From Sphingobacterium bambusae (GTDB taxonomy: Bacteria; Bacteroidota; Bacteroidia; Sphingobacteriales; Sphingobacteriaceae), in assembly GCF_033955345.1 (NCBI RefSeq), contig NZ_CP138332.1, positions 868,001-932,000 on the forward strand: DNA of 64,000 bases, given 5' to 3'. The notes beneath the pieces are model-generated. The model was not told where the DNA came from, did not search any database, and saw only the letters and a list, made by a program, of their open reading frames with translations. Position 1 is the first letter of the stretch; each line of letters starts with the position of its first letter. Positions 15,950 to 24,573 of this stretch are shown here, in pieces. Position numbers and translations under genes: made by a program.

Positions 15950-18900
15950 TTAGAGTCCTAGGTTTATACCGATATTGTAAACACGCTGCACGGGGTAACC
16001 GAGACCGTTTCCACCCATCTCCGGATCCCATGTTTTAAAAGAGCTGATCACGAATAGGTTACTGGCATTCACATATATCCGACAATTGGACAACTTCAGG
16101 CGATTCAATATTTTATCGGTCAGCGTATAGCCCAGCTCTACGTTCTTTAAGCGTAGAAAAGCACCATCACGCAGCCACCAAGTGGATCGTTGGTTGTTGC
16201 TATTGTTCTGTATGGTACTGAGGCGAGGCCAAAAGGCATAGAGGTTTCTGTTGTCTTCCGACCAATGATCGTCGGCAATCACACGCAACAATCCATTTTG
16301 CTGTCCACCGTCATTGACAAAAGGCGATATTGCGGAAGGTTCTATGAAAAACGACGATTGTGCAGAACCTTGAAAAAAGGCACTAACATCAAAGCCCTTA
16401 TAGCCAAAACTACCGCCCAATCCATAGATCACCTCTGGCGATGTAGGCAAGCCAATCGGTACCATATCCGCTTCATTGATTACCCCATCAGCATTCACAT
16501 CACGGTATTTGATATCGCCGGCACCGTAGGCCGCTTCACGGCCTGATCCAAAAAATTGTGTAGGAGAGTTGGCTACTTCGTCATCATCTACAAATAGGCG
16601 CTCGGCAATGTATCCCCATTGCTGGGTAACAGGATAGCCCACGCGTGATCGGTACCACTCGTTGGCGGCATACACCGGTTCATCGTATACTGTAGCCTTG
16701 TTTCGCGCATAGGTAAAATTTCCACGAAGCTGCGCCCACATGCCATTCATAAATCCTTTGTTGTAGTTTATTCCTACATCAATCCCCTCCGATTCCGCCT
16801 TACCCACGTTGGCCGCCATGCTGGCCTGCAGTCCCATCGTTCCCGGGACGTAGGTTCGCGTCATCAGGATATTGCTCCGTTTTTGCTGATAAGCATCAAT
16901 AATCACGTCGATACCATACATGGAGAGGTCTAAACCTACGTTAACCTGTCGCGACTCTTCCCATCCAATTTGATCGTTTGCATAGCGCGAAATGGAGACA
17001 CCTGGCCGCGAATACTCCCAATTGGTTCCGAAACTGGAGCCATAACTGCCGTTGTTCAGATTGACATCCGACATGTAGAAGAATCGTGCATTAGCATCGC
17101 CAATGGCATCATTTCCTACCATTCCGTAGGAAGCACGGAATTTCAAGTTGGTGACATGTTCCTTAATGGGTTCAAAAAACTTTTCGTTGGACAATGCCCA
17201 AGCCACGCCCAAAGAAGGGAAGAATCCCCAGCGATTGTTGGCCGCAAAGCGTTCCGATCCATTAAGTCCAAAGTTAAATTCCACAAGATAGCGGGTATCA
17301 TATACATAAGAAAAGCGTCCAGATAGCCCCATATTTCTGCGGGGCAACGATGCCTCTAGGCTTTCGTTGGTACCATCGCCCAATCTATAATAACTGACGA
17401 TGGAATTTTGTACAATTCCAATCAGCATGGCCGTTACATCATGTTTCTCCTGAAAATTGCGTGCATAATTGGCAGCTACCTCGGTGTAATAGGTGTTTGT
17501 TTGGTCTTTGTCTCCAGCTGTATAGTTGAGATACTCCCTCCCTGTTTCGCCCACCGAGCCGGCGCTGCCATCGTTAAGCGCAGTGAGGTTTATGTTGCCG
17601 TCCACCGCATTTGCCCGGTAATAAAAAGGTACGTAGCGGCGCTGCGAAGCAAAGCGTGCATAGCGTTGCACATAGCCCATGGCTCTCGCCGACAATCCGG
17701 GCAGTAAAAAGCCAAAATCCTGCTGCACCTGAAATTGTGCATTAATGGAAGAGGAACTGTAGCGCTGATATCCGGATACCATATTTGCATACGGATTCGT
17801 ATAGAGTGTAGAGGTGCTGCCCGGAACAAGCTCACTGCCGAACATAATATGGCTCGTGTAGGGCGAATATTCTGCGGGATACATGACCGGAAAAGCCACG
17901 GGATTAGCTTTCAGAACGGAGTTAAACGTTGCTTGTCCTCCACCTATAGGGCCACTGTAGTCATCAAATTGTCCATAAACCCGAACAATAGCTTCCGTAG
18001 TTTTGGTTAAGTTTAGGGTATTGTTTGCACGGATGGAGTAATTCTGCAACTTGATGTTGTTACCAAAAGCGTTCATACCATCGTTTTTAAGCACCCCGTT
18101 ATCAATATTATAGGTTCCCGCAATATAATACTTGGCTACTTTTCCACCACCAGTAATGTTGGTGTTAAATCGTTGGTTCATCGTGTAGTCGCGGATCAGG
18201 AGGTTCATCCAATCGTTATTCGGATAGAGATACGGATCGCCACCATTTTCCGTAAAATCAATCTTAGAAAGCGCATAAGGCACTGGGGCCAGCGGGTTTC
18301 GTGTCAGTGCCCCCTCGTTGGCCAAGCGCATATAGCTGATATTATCGGCCATTTGAAAATTACGGGTGTTGCTGGAAACCGAGTTCTCCGCACGAAAGTT
18401 GAATTTTGTCCGTTCGTCAACCCCTTGTTTGGTATTCACGAGCATCACACCATTTGCTCCGCGCGCACCATACACGGCTGCTGCAGTAGCATCTTTCAGT
18501 ACCGAGAAGCTGGCGATATCATCCGGTTGCAACCTAGCCAAATCTGTCGCCGATGATTCTATACCATCGATTAAGATGAGTGGATCAACCTTTCCACCGC
18601 CAAACGATCCCAAGCCACGCACAAAAAACTGGGCGTTGTCCTGCCCGGGCTCACCGCTGCGCTGGTAGGAGATCACACCAGATATCCGTCCGGCAAGCAT
18701 CGTCGTCAGGTTACTGGTGGGCCCCTTTAATTCTTTTACATTAACTGTCGTCACCGCGCCAACCACATTCTGACGCTTTTGTTGACCAAAACCGACAATC
18801 ACCACCTCGTCAATTGCCGTATCCTCCGTTTTTAACACCATATTCAACACGGAAACATTGGCCAATACCACACTTTGTTTGACATAGCCTACGGCACTAA

Positions 18901-19246
18901 ATTCCAGTGTTTGTCCAGGCTGCGCCTGAATAATGTAGAGACCATCGTCGTTGGTCTGCGCCTCGTGGGCTGCGCCAACGACACGAATGGAAACGCCGGA
19001 TATGGGCCTATTGAGCGAATCTGTTACCCGGCCAGATAGTTGCCCTTGAGCGAGCGATAGCACGCTAGCAAATTTATTCGTGTTTGTAATAGGATGGTTA
19101 GTGGTTAATATTGGTTTGCCGGCGAGTCTACTGCTCGGATTTCCGGAAACGTTTTGTACGCTAATCGTAAAAAGTGTACTCGTTAACAATAGAAACCATA
19201 GGGCACGACACTGCCGAAGCCTTAAAATCGTTTTAATTGCATACAT
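15950..19246 (-). CDS. SusC/RagA-family TonB-linked glycan transporter
   Basis: A 1098-residue outer-membrane importer. After the signal peptide comes a carboxypeptidase-D-regulatory-like domain (QLSGRVTDSLNRPISGVSI), a TonB-box-like segment (DEVVIVGFGQQKRQNVVGAV), the plug (AGRISGVISYQRSGEPGQDN, then VLKDATAAAVYGARGANG) and a long barrel ending GINLGL. It imports oligosaccharides with its SusD partner. The ATG at 19246 is preferred over an earlier in-frame start because it places MYAIKTILRLRQC directly before the hydrophobic signal segment. It is a diverged copy of the SusC at 42132-45407 (shared FQRSGEPG, FFEP/FMEP and WDPEMGG segments). A leader hairpin lies about 50 nt upstream. Confidence 0.95.
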   Translation of the reverse strand: MYAIKTILRLRQCRALWFLLLTSTLFTISVQNVSGNPSSRLAGKPILTTNHPITNTNKFASVLSLAQGQLSGRVTDSLNRPISGVSIRVVGAAHEAQTNDDGLYIIQAQPGQTLEFSAVGYVKQSVVLANVSVLNMVLKTEDTAIDEVVIVGFGQQKRQNVVGAVTTVNVKELKGPTSNLTTMLAGRISGVISYQRSGEPGQDNAQFFVRGLGSFGGGKVDPLILIDGIESSATDLARLQPDDIASFSVLKDATAAAVYGARGANGVMLVNTKQGVDERTKFNFRAENSVSSNTRNFQMADNISYMRLANEGALTRNPLAPVPYALSKIDFTENGGDPYLYPNNDWMNLLIRDYTMNQRFNTNITGGGKVAKYYIAGTYNIDNGVLKNDGMNAFGNNIKLQNYSIRANNTLNLTKTTEAIVRVYGQFDDYSGPIGGGQATFNSVLKANPVAFPVMYPAEYSPYTSHIMFGSELVPGSTSTLYTNPYANMVSGYQRYSSSSINAQFQVQQDFGFLLPGLSARAMGYVQRYARFASQRRYVPFYYRANAVDGNINLTALNDGSAGSVGETGREYLNYTAGDKDQTNTYYTEVAANYARNFQEKHDVTAMLIGIVQNSIVSYYRLGDGTNESLEASLPRRNMGLSGRFSYVYDTRYLVEFNFGLNGSERFAANNRWGFFPSLGVAWALSNEKFFEPIKEHVTNLKFRASYGMVGNDAIGDANARFFYMSDVNLNNGSYGSSFGTNWEYSRPGVSISRYANDQIGWEESRQVNVGLDLSMYGIDVIIDAYQQKRSNILMTRTYVPGTMGLQASMAANVGKAESEGIDVGINYNKGFMNGMWAQLRGNFTYARNKATVYDEPVYAANEWYRSRVGYPVTQQWGYIAERLFVDDDEVANSPTQFFGSGREAAYGAGDIKYRDVNADGVINEADMVPIGLPTSPEVIYGLGGSFGYKGFDVSAFFQGSAQSSFFIEPSAISPFVNDGGQQNGLLRVIADDHWSEDNRNLYAFWPRLSTIQNNSNNQRSTWWLRDGAFLRLKNVELGYTLTDKILNRLKLSNCRIYVNASNLFVISSFKTWDPEMGGNGLGYPVQRVYNIGINLGL

Positions 19247-19830
19247 TTGTTTGTCTTTAATAATTGTGTTAGAAATTGCGATTACGGAAGGCAACTCCAA
19301 TCGGCAGTGTTTGCAGCACTGTCGATTTCTGCCTTGTATTCAGGTTAACTTATGTTTCTCCCATACTGCTATTTTTTTAGGTTTTCATTTTAGTTTTATC
19401 TCCTCAAAGTTCATTGACCTCAACGCAATCTGTGCGCTTATCATCAAATGATAGTCAACAACATGCTTATATGCCTAGGCATTTCTTTGTCGCCGAACAA
19501 AATAGATGTCAACATATCCGATGTAAGCCCTTCATAATTATCCATTGGATCAATTGTAAAAAGTTCTTCTCCTCTATCATTTGCTTCAGAAACGTCCTTC
19601 TCTTCGATGCGTTCGCATGCGTAGGTTATGAAGCAAATAGCAAAACAACTCTGCTAATATGTTTTAGTTAGCTATACTCAAAAATATTTTATTTTTACCT
19701 GAAAACTGTACTGTACTGTCCTGCTTACTTAAAAATCTGTATTACAAATAAATAGACATAAAACAAGCTTAACGCAGGGACGGATTGGGCATCATGTAGT
19801 CATGCTCAATGGATTTAGGTTTTAACTTAA
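19247..19830. other. Intergenic region upstream of the first SusCD operon
   Basis: 584 bp without a credible gene between the SusC start and the end of the helicase gene. It holds an imperfect hairpin (19299-19309 pairing with 19317-19327, one mismatch, 7-nt loop) in the presumed SusC leader. On the minus strand there is one TAnnTTTG match (19679-19686), about 430 nt from the SusC start and without a clear -33 element. No sigma/anti-sigma pair or regulator gene accompanies this operon. Confidence 0.5.
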
Positions 19831-21747
19831 CTATTCCATATCAAGGCCCCATTCCCAAACGCTATGGTAATGACCAATCGATTCCACGTAGCGAATAAAT
19901 TCTTTATAAAACGGATACTCGCCAATGGTACCACTATCGCCCAGTACAATCAACTTTTTCTTGGCTCGGGTCATAGCCACATTCATTCGACGCACATCCT
20001 GCAAAAAACCGATCTGCTGTTCTGCATTTGATCGCGTCAAGCTTATGTAGATCACATCTTTCTCTTGCCCTTGGAAGCTATCGATCGTATTGACTTGTAT
20101 GGCATGAAGAAAAGGATGGATAGCTTCATCTTGCTGCACCATCTCTTTCAATAGCTGCGTTTGTTTTCTGTAGGGAGCGATAATACCCACACTTGGAAAG
20201 TTATCGCTGTTGTAACTATCCTTTAGCTGAGCGAACGTTTCCAAGAGGTGTCGTTTGAGGAACAACGCCTCTTCCACATTGCTGATCGCACCATCTTCTT
20301 CGTTTTCTTCAAATCCTGCTCCAGCCGTATCGATAAATAAGATCGGTGCATCGTCGCCGTCGAGCGTTCTACTGGAAACCGAGGCTGCTGCTACCAACCT
20401 ATCCGCATACAAGGCCGAGGAAGGATACTTCATAATTTTCTCGTGCATCCGATATTGCACATCGAGCAAGGATACTCGGTCCGGATGACTGGCCACCAGT
20501 TTCTCAAATAGCGTAACAAATAACCCTTCACCCATCTTCTTTACCGACTTTACCGTGGGCGGCAACTGACAATGATCGCCCGCTAGAAGAACCTTCTCAG
20601 CTTTTAACAGGGGTATCCAGCAAGCCGGCTCCAGCGCCTGCGCCGCTTCATCGATCACCAGCATGGCATACTTCCTATCACGAATGGTATGATGGTTGGC
20701 GCCCACCAAGGTAGCCGTGATCACTTGAGTTTTGTCTACAATATCAGCAACGATAAAGTCCTGTATTTTGTCGATTTCCGTTCGTAACTTACGCGCCTCG
20801 CCAAATAAGGCTTTCCTTTGTTCGCGCTCCAGCTTGCCAAAATTGCGTTTGTATTTATGAGCCATATCGAGATAAGCGTTGGCCTGTTTTGCCAACGTTT
20901 TCACTTCTTTTCTGGCGGGGTGTTTTTCTGCTTTGGCATCGAGTGTCAGCGACTGCAGATGATCTGAAACACGTACAGGATTACCGATGCGAACCACCGA
21001 TATGCCCATATCGTCAAGTCGCTCCGTCAAGACATCCACCGCCGTGTTGCTTGGCGCAACCAATAGAATCTGTTTATTGTTCTGCTTTAAGAGCGCTTGA
21101 ACAGCATGGATGAGTGTCGTTGTTTTCCCTGTACCAGGTGGGCCATGCAGGATGCTCAGCGGGCTGGATCCCAAAACATGTGCTATCGCCCTATTTTGGC
21201 TCGCATTTAAATGCTCGTTTTGGTAATGTGCCGCTGTTTCCTCTACAGGATAGAAAGACTCTTCGCCCAACAGTTGGCGGATATGTTTGCCCTGTCGTAA
21301 ATCAGCATGTAATTCCTTTGCCCGAATAAGCGCTTCGTGCATCTCCCGGTAGGCATTTTCATCAAAAAGCAGATCCACGCCAAGCTTACCCCGTCGGCTC
21401 CAATCGGGCAATTCGTCCAAGCGAAACGATATCCGCATACTGTCGCCTCCTACGTAGGCTATGATGCCTTGAACCCGATCCTCTTCGGGATTATAATTTG
21501 AAAAAATAGCAACCGGCATACCAAAACGAAAACGATGTCCCTCTTCGGAATTGTTCGTCTTTCTAACGGTGATGGTTAAGTAATCGCCTCGTCCTAGCTC
21601 ACTATTTACTACCGCTATTGGAAACCAAGTTACTCCTTGCGCTTTACGTTCTTGCAGATTACTTTTTCGCAACAACGACTCATGCAAATTACGATCATGA
21701 TTTTGCTCTTCATTCAATAAGGCCGCAAGCCCGTCAAAATAATTCAT
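19831..21747 (-). CDS. Superfamily I DNA/RNA helicase, IGHMBP2/UPF1-like
   Basis: A 638-residue cytoplasmic helicase. The N-terminal part (about 1-170) is the SMUBP2-like beta-barrel region. The first RecA domain has Walker A GPPGTGKTT (202-210), motif Ia LLVAPSNTAVDVL and Walker B VIDEAAQ (364-370). The second has GDHCQLPPTV, LLDVQYRMHEKIM, the motif V segment NTIDSFQGQEKDVI and motif VI MNVAMTRAKKK. Family members unwind DNA or RNA 5' to 3' using ATP. It has no functional link to the flanking glycan genes; it may be transcribed as the last gene after the GH78-like gene, 96 bp downstream of it. Confidence 0.93.
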   Translation of the reverse strand: MNYFDGLAALLNEEQNHDRNLHESLLRKSNLQERKAQGVTWFPIAVVNSELGRGDYLTITVRKTNNSEEGHRFRFGMPVAIFSNYNPEEDRVQGIIAYVGGDSMRISFRLDELPDWSRRGKLGVDLLFDENAYREMHEALIRAKELHADLRQGKHIRQLLGEESFYPVEETAAHYQNEHLNASQNRAIAHVLGSSPLSILHGPPGTGKTTTLIHAVQALLKQNNKQILLVAPSNTAVDVLTERLDDMGISVVRIGNPVRVSDHLQSLTLDAKAEKHPARKEVKTLAKQANAYLDMAHKYKRNFGKLEREQRKALFGEARKLRTEIDKIQDFIVADIVDKTQVITATLVGANHHTIRDRKYAMLVIDEAAQALEPACWIPLLKAEKVLLAGDHCQLPPTVKSVKKMGEGLFVTLFEKLVASHPDRVSLLDVQYRMHEKIMKYPSSALYADRLVAAASVSSRTLDGDDAPILFIDTAGAGFEENEEDGAISNVEEALFLKRHLLETFAQLKDSYNSDNFPSVGIIAPYRKQTQLLKEMVQQDEAIHPFLHAIQVNTIDSFQGQEKDVIYISLTRSNAEQQIGFLQDVRRMNVAMTRAKKKLIVLGDSGTIGEYPFYKEFIRYVESIGHYHSVWEWGLDME

Positions 21748-21843
21748 ACAGCTTTATACGCATTAAGATATGCGCAAAGTAACGGTTTTTAGGCGATTTT
21801 TGCCCTAACAACAATCCATGCTCGACCATTAAAGATACAGACG

Positions 21844-23577
21844 CTAGTCACGGATGATGCGTACCTCCGCGGGAGCCTTGATCTCCGACTTTGTTTTTCC
21901 ATTCTTGTCCTTGCTATGCTTGACATAGATTACACCATAGGGCGTGGGATAAGAGCCTTCAGCAAAACTGAGGTTTCCTAAATTCGGTTTCACCCGATAA
22001 ACCTTGCTTCCGGCTTCCACTACCTTGATCCCGAGCACATGCTCGGCAAGCCAAGCTGTTGGCCCCGACGCCCATCCGTGGCAAAAGCTGTGTCGATGAC
22101 CAACATAGCAATAATCACCAAAGGTAGCGTGAACATCGACCTTTCCTGCTGAAGGCAATTCATCTATCCTTCCGGCATTGGGCAGCCAATCGATATTAAA
22201 GTCTTCCCAAAAGCTGGTCGCACCTAGATCCAGCATGCCGCCCCAATACACACGTATAATCTCCATAGCCTCTTCATATCTACCCGCCTTGGCCATAGCT
22301 TGAAGCATGTAATAACCATAAAAAGTGGAAAAATGTTTTGCGCCCCCCTTCGCTAGTAGTTCGTATGCAGCATCGGGGTCCATTATGTTCGTCTCCGCGA
22401 AAAGAGCTGCTACTTGTTTTGAATCGTGATGTGCAGGCACATAGTTGCGCATTTCTTTTACCGTTTGCTCACAGCGCTTTTGCGTTTCTTTATCGCCCAA
22501 CACAGCACTCAACAGAGCCGCTTTCTCCAGCGAATAAATCGTCATCGCTTGCAGTCCTGCATGCACGGCAATACTATCCTCGCTGGATGGCCAGTCCAAG
22601 AAACGATTACCATCCATGGCCTCCTTTCCATGCTTCACTTTTCCCACGATCTGGTTGACCAATGCACGCAGATAGCTATGTTGCTCGTTGAGGTAATCTC
22701 TATCTCCGTGGTGCATGTACCAGTCATGTTGCAACACAATCCACCACATGGAATAGGTGCTTATACCGCACATCCATCCCGGCAGTGGCGTTGCATCCCG
22801 TGCCAAATCTAGACTTTTGGGAACAACTTCATTAAAACCAAAAACAGCGTTAATGGTGGCTACCTCCGGATGTAAATCGCCTACCCAAACGAGGCGATCG
22901 CGCTTGATGCCGTCCCACAGATACGCCTGCATGTTAAGATGTACCGTATAGGCACCGACTTCCCAAATCTCGTTCAAGCGTTCATCACTGCTGTTAAAGC
23001 TTCCCAAATAGGGTATATCCCGATAGGTAAATATCGTTCGCACCTCACGCAGTTGCAGTTCAGCCTCGGCATCCAAAAGATCAATACGCACAAACCGAAA
23101 GCCAGATTCGCCCGTTTGATTTTTGCCGAGCCAAGGCAATTGCATGGTAAAATCACGTATCGCATGGTCGTTTGTGGCGCCATGTTCCGCCAAGGTCGAC
23201 ATCGCTTCGCTTACCGATTCGCCGAAGCGTACCCGTATATTTCTGGGCACATTGCCCCCAGCCCACATCCCCGTAACAAACTCCACTGCGCCGTGGAGCT
23301 CCTTCCCGAAGTCCAACAATAGGCTACTGGTTTTACCAGCCGTATTGCGCATCCGTACCATGCCCTCGTTGGTCAAATTTGCTTGGCCATTTCCTTGCTG
23401 CAACAGTCTATCTACATGCTGTACATCACCGTCCGACCATACTACACGTACCGGATAAACATACTCCCTTGTCAGTGGGCTGATCAGTTCTTTTCCATCA
23501 CTCAACTTGCGCTGGGCAAAAAGTGAATAACTGCTTAAAGCAAAAAAAGAAATCAATAAAAAAAATCTACAGCTCAT
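21844..23577 (-). CDS. GH78-like alpha-L-rhamnosidase-related secreted enzyme
   Basis: A 577-residue secreted protein; the ATG at 23577 gives a clean signal peptide ending SLFAQ. An N-terminal beta-sandwich (about 25-190) precedes an (alpha/alpha)6 barrel and a short C-terminal sheet domain (VKPNLGNLSFAEGSYPTPYG), the GH78 plan. The catalytic region is DGIKRDRLVWVGD (222-234). By analogy with BsRhaB-type GH78 it keeps three acidic positions, but with Asp where the usual Glu general acid lies. The protein is shorter than most GH78 enzymes. It would release terminal alpha-L-rhamnose or a related sugar in the periplasm or outside. It ends the minus-strand enzyme operon, 66 bp after the AraC gene. 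Confidence 0.75.
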   Translation of the reverse strand: MSCRFFLLISFFALSSYSLFAQRKLSDGKELISPLTREYVYPVRVVWSDGDVQHVDRLLQQGNGQANLTNEGMVRMRNTAGKTSSLLLDFGKELHGAVEFVTGMWAGGNVPRNIRVRFGESVSEAMSTLAEHGATNDHAIRDFTMQLPWLGKNQTGESGFRFVRIDLLDAEAELQLREVRTIFTYRDIPYLGSFNSSDERLNEIWEVGAYTVHLNMQAYLWDGIKRDRLVWVGDLHPEVATINAVFGFNEVVPKSLDLARDATPLPGWMCGISTYSMWWIVLQHDWYMHHGDRDYLNEQHSYLRALVNQIVGKVKHGKEAMDGNRFLDWPSSEDSIAVHAGLQAMTIYSLEKAALLSAVLGDKETQKRCEQTVKEMRNYVPAHHDSKQVAALFAETNIMDPDAAYELLAKGGAKHFSTFYGYYMLQAMAKAGRYEEAMEIIRVYWGGMLDLGATSFWEDFNIDWLPNAGRIDELPSAGKVDVHATFGDYCYVGHRHSFCHGWASGPTAWLAEHVLGIKVVEAGSKVYRVKPNLGNLSFAEGSYPTPYGVIYVKHSKDKNGKTKSEIKAPAEVRIIRD

Positions 23578-23643
23578 AAAAATCAATATACAAAAGTTAC
23601 TCAAAAAATTGTCGACCCCGATAGCGGTATGCGTCGTTATTTA

Positions 23644-24540
23644 CTACGAAGGACACACGATCGCATACGTTTTTTTGAAGGCCATCGGCGAGAGGCCTGT
23701 TTTATCTTTAAAAAATTTTGAAAAATAATATTCCGACTCAAAATTAAGCGCATACGCTATTTCTTTCACCCGTTTTTCCGAATACAAAAGATGGCTCTTT
23801 GCTCGTTCAATTTTCAACTGCGTGAGGTATTGACCTGGTGCAAGGCCCGTATGTCTTTTGAATATCTTTCGAAACAAGGAATAGCCCAGTTTCAACTGCT
23901 CGGCAATTTCCATCAGGGTTATCTTTGTTTCGGTATTTTCGCGAATCAATACCATCGCCTGCTGCACCAAGTTCACATGCTCGCCACTCTCCCGTTCTAC
24001 CCGCTGCTGCTTAATCAAGGCATACACAAGCCCCAGTAGATGAGCAACCATACCCGCAACCAAGGGCTGGTATCCGGGCAGCTCGGACCGCGTTTGCGTC
24101 ATAATATCCTGATACAAACTGACAATCCCCGGGTGCAGCCCCGTTTGGATTACCGGCTTGTTTCTATAAAAGAAGGAATGCTCAAGCATGGTATCTGCAG
24201 TAGAACCTTTAAAACCCACCCAATATTCTACCCAACCTGTCTGGCTATCGGGCCGATAGCGGTGCCACTCTCCAGGGAATAGCAAGATCATCGTTCCAGC
24301 AGAAACCTTACGCAGCCCTCCGTTTTGCGACTCGAAAATCCCCGTCCCTTTGGATATATAGATCAATTGATATTCTTGCAATCTCCGTCCCTGTTTCCAT
24401 TGAAATTGATAAGGCTCAGGGTGTCCTGTTAGGGGATAGTTAGCACAGTTCACCACTTCGCCACAACCTACGTTCAATAGGGTCAGTCCCCATTTATCAT
24501 CATCGCCACTTGTCGGTAAATATCTGTAATAACTCTCCAT
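23644..24540 (-). CDS. AraC-family transcriptional regulator
   Basis: A 298-residue regulator with an N-terminal cupin-type ligand-binding domain (about 20-150, with GTMILLFPGEWHRYRPD) and a C-terminal double helix-turn-helix (about 195-292: LMEIAEQLKLGYSLFRKIFK and VKEIAYALNFESEYYFSKFF). It probably senses a sugar or oligosaccharide. It is embedded between the GH106-like and GH78-like genes on the same strand, 33 bp and 66 bp apart, so it likely controls that enzyme set. This is a second layer of control beside the propeller sensor system upstream. Confidence 0.92.
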   Translation of the reverse strand: MESYYRYLPTSGDDDKWGLTLLNVGCGEVVNCANYPLTGHPEPYQFQWKQGRRLQEYQLIYISKGTGIFESQNGGLRKVSAGTMILLFPGEWHRYRPDSQTGWVEYWVGFKGSTADTMLEHSFFYRNKPVIQTGLHPGIVSLYQDIMTQTRSELPGYQPLVAGMVAHLLGLVYALIKQQRVERESGEHVNLVQQAMVLIRENTETKITLMEIAEQLKLGYSLFRKIFKRHTGLAPGQYLTQLKIERAKSHLLYSEKRVKEIAYALNFESEYYFSKFFKDKTGLSPMAFKKTYAIVCPS

Positions 24541-24573
24541 AGCTCCTAATTCTTAGTAAATCATGCCTTTCGG

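Noticed and set aside
19414..19671. 85-residue open frame in the region upstream of the first SusCD operon
   Set aside because: Low-complexity composition with many Cys, His and Phe, no start signal, and it sits where the operon's promoter and leader are expected.
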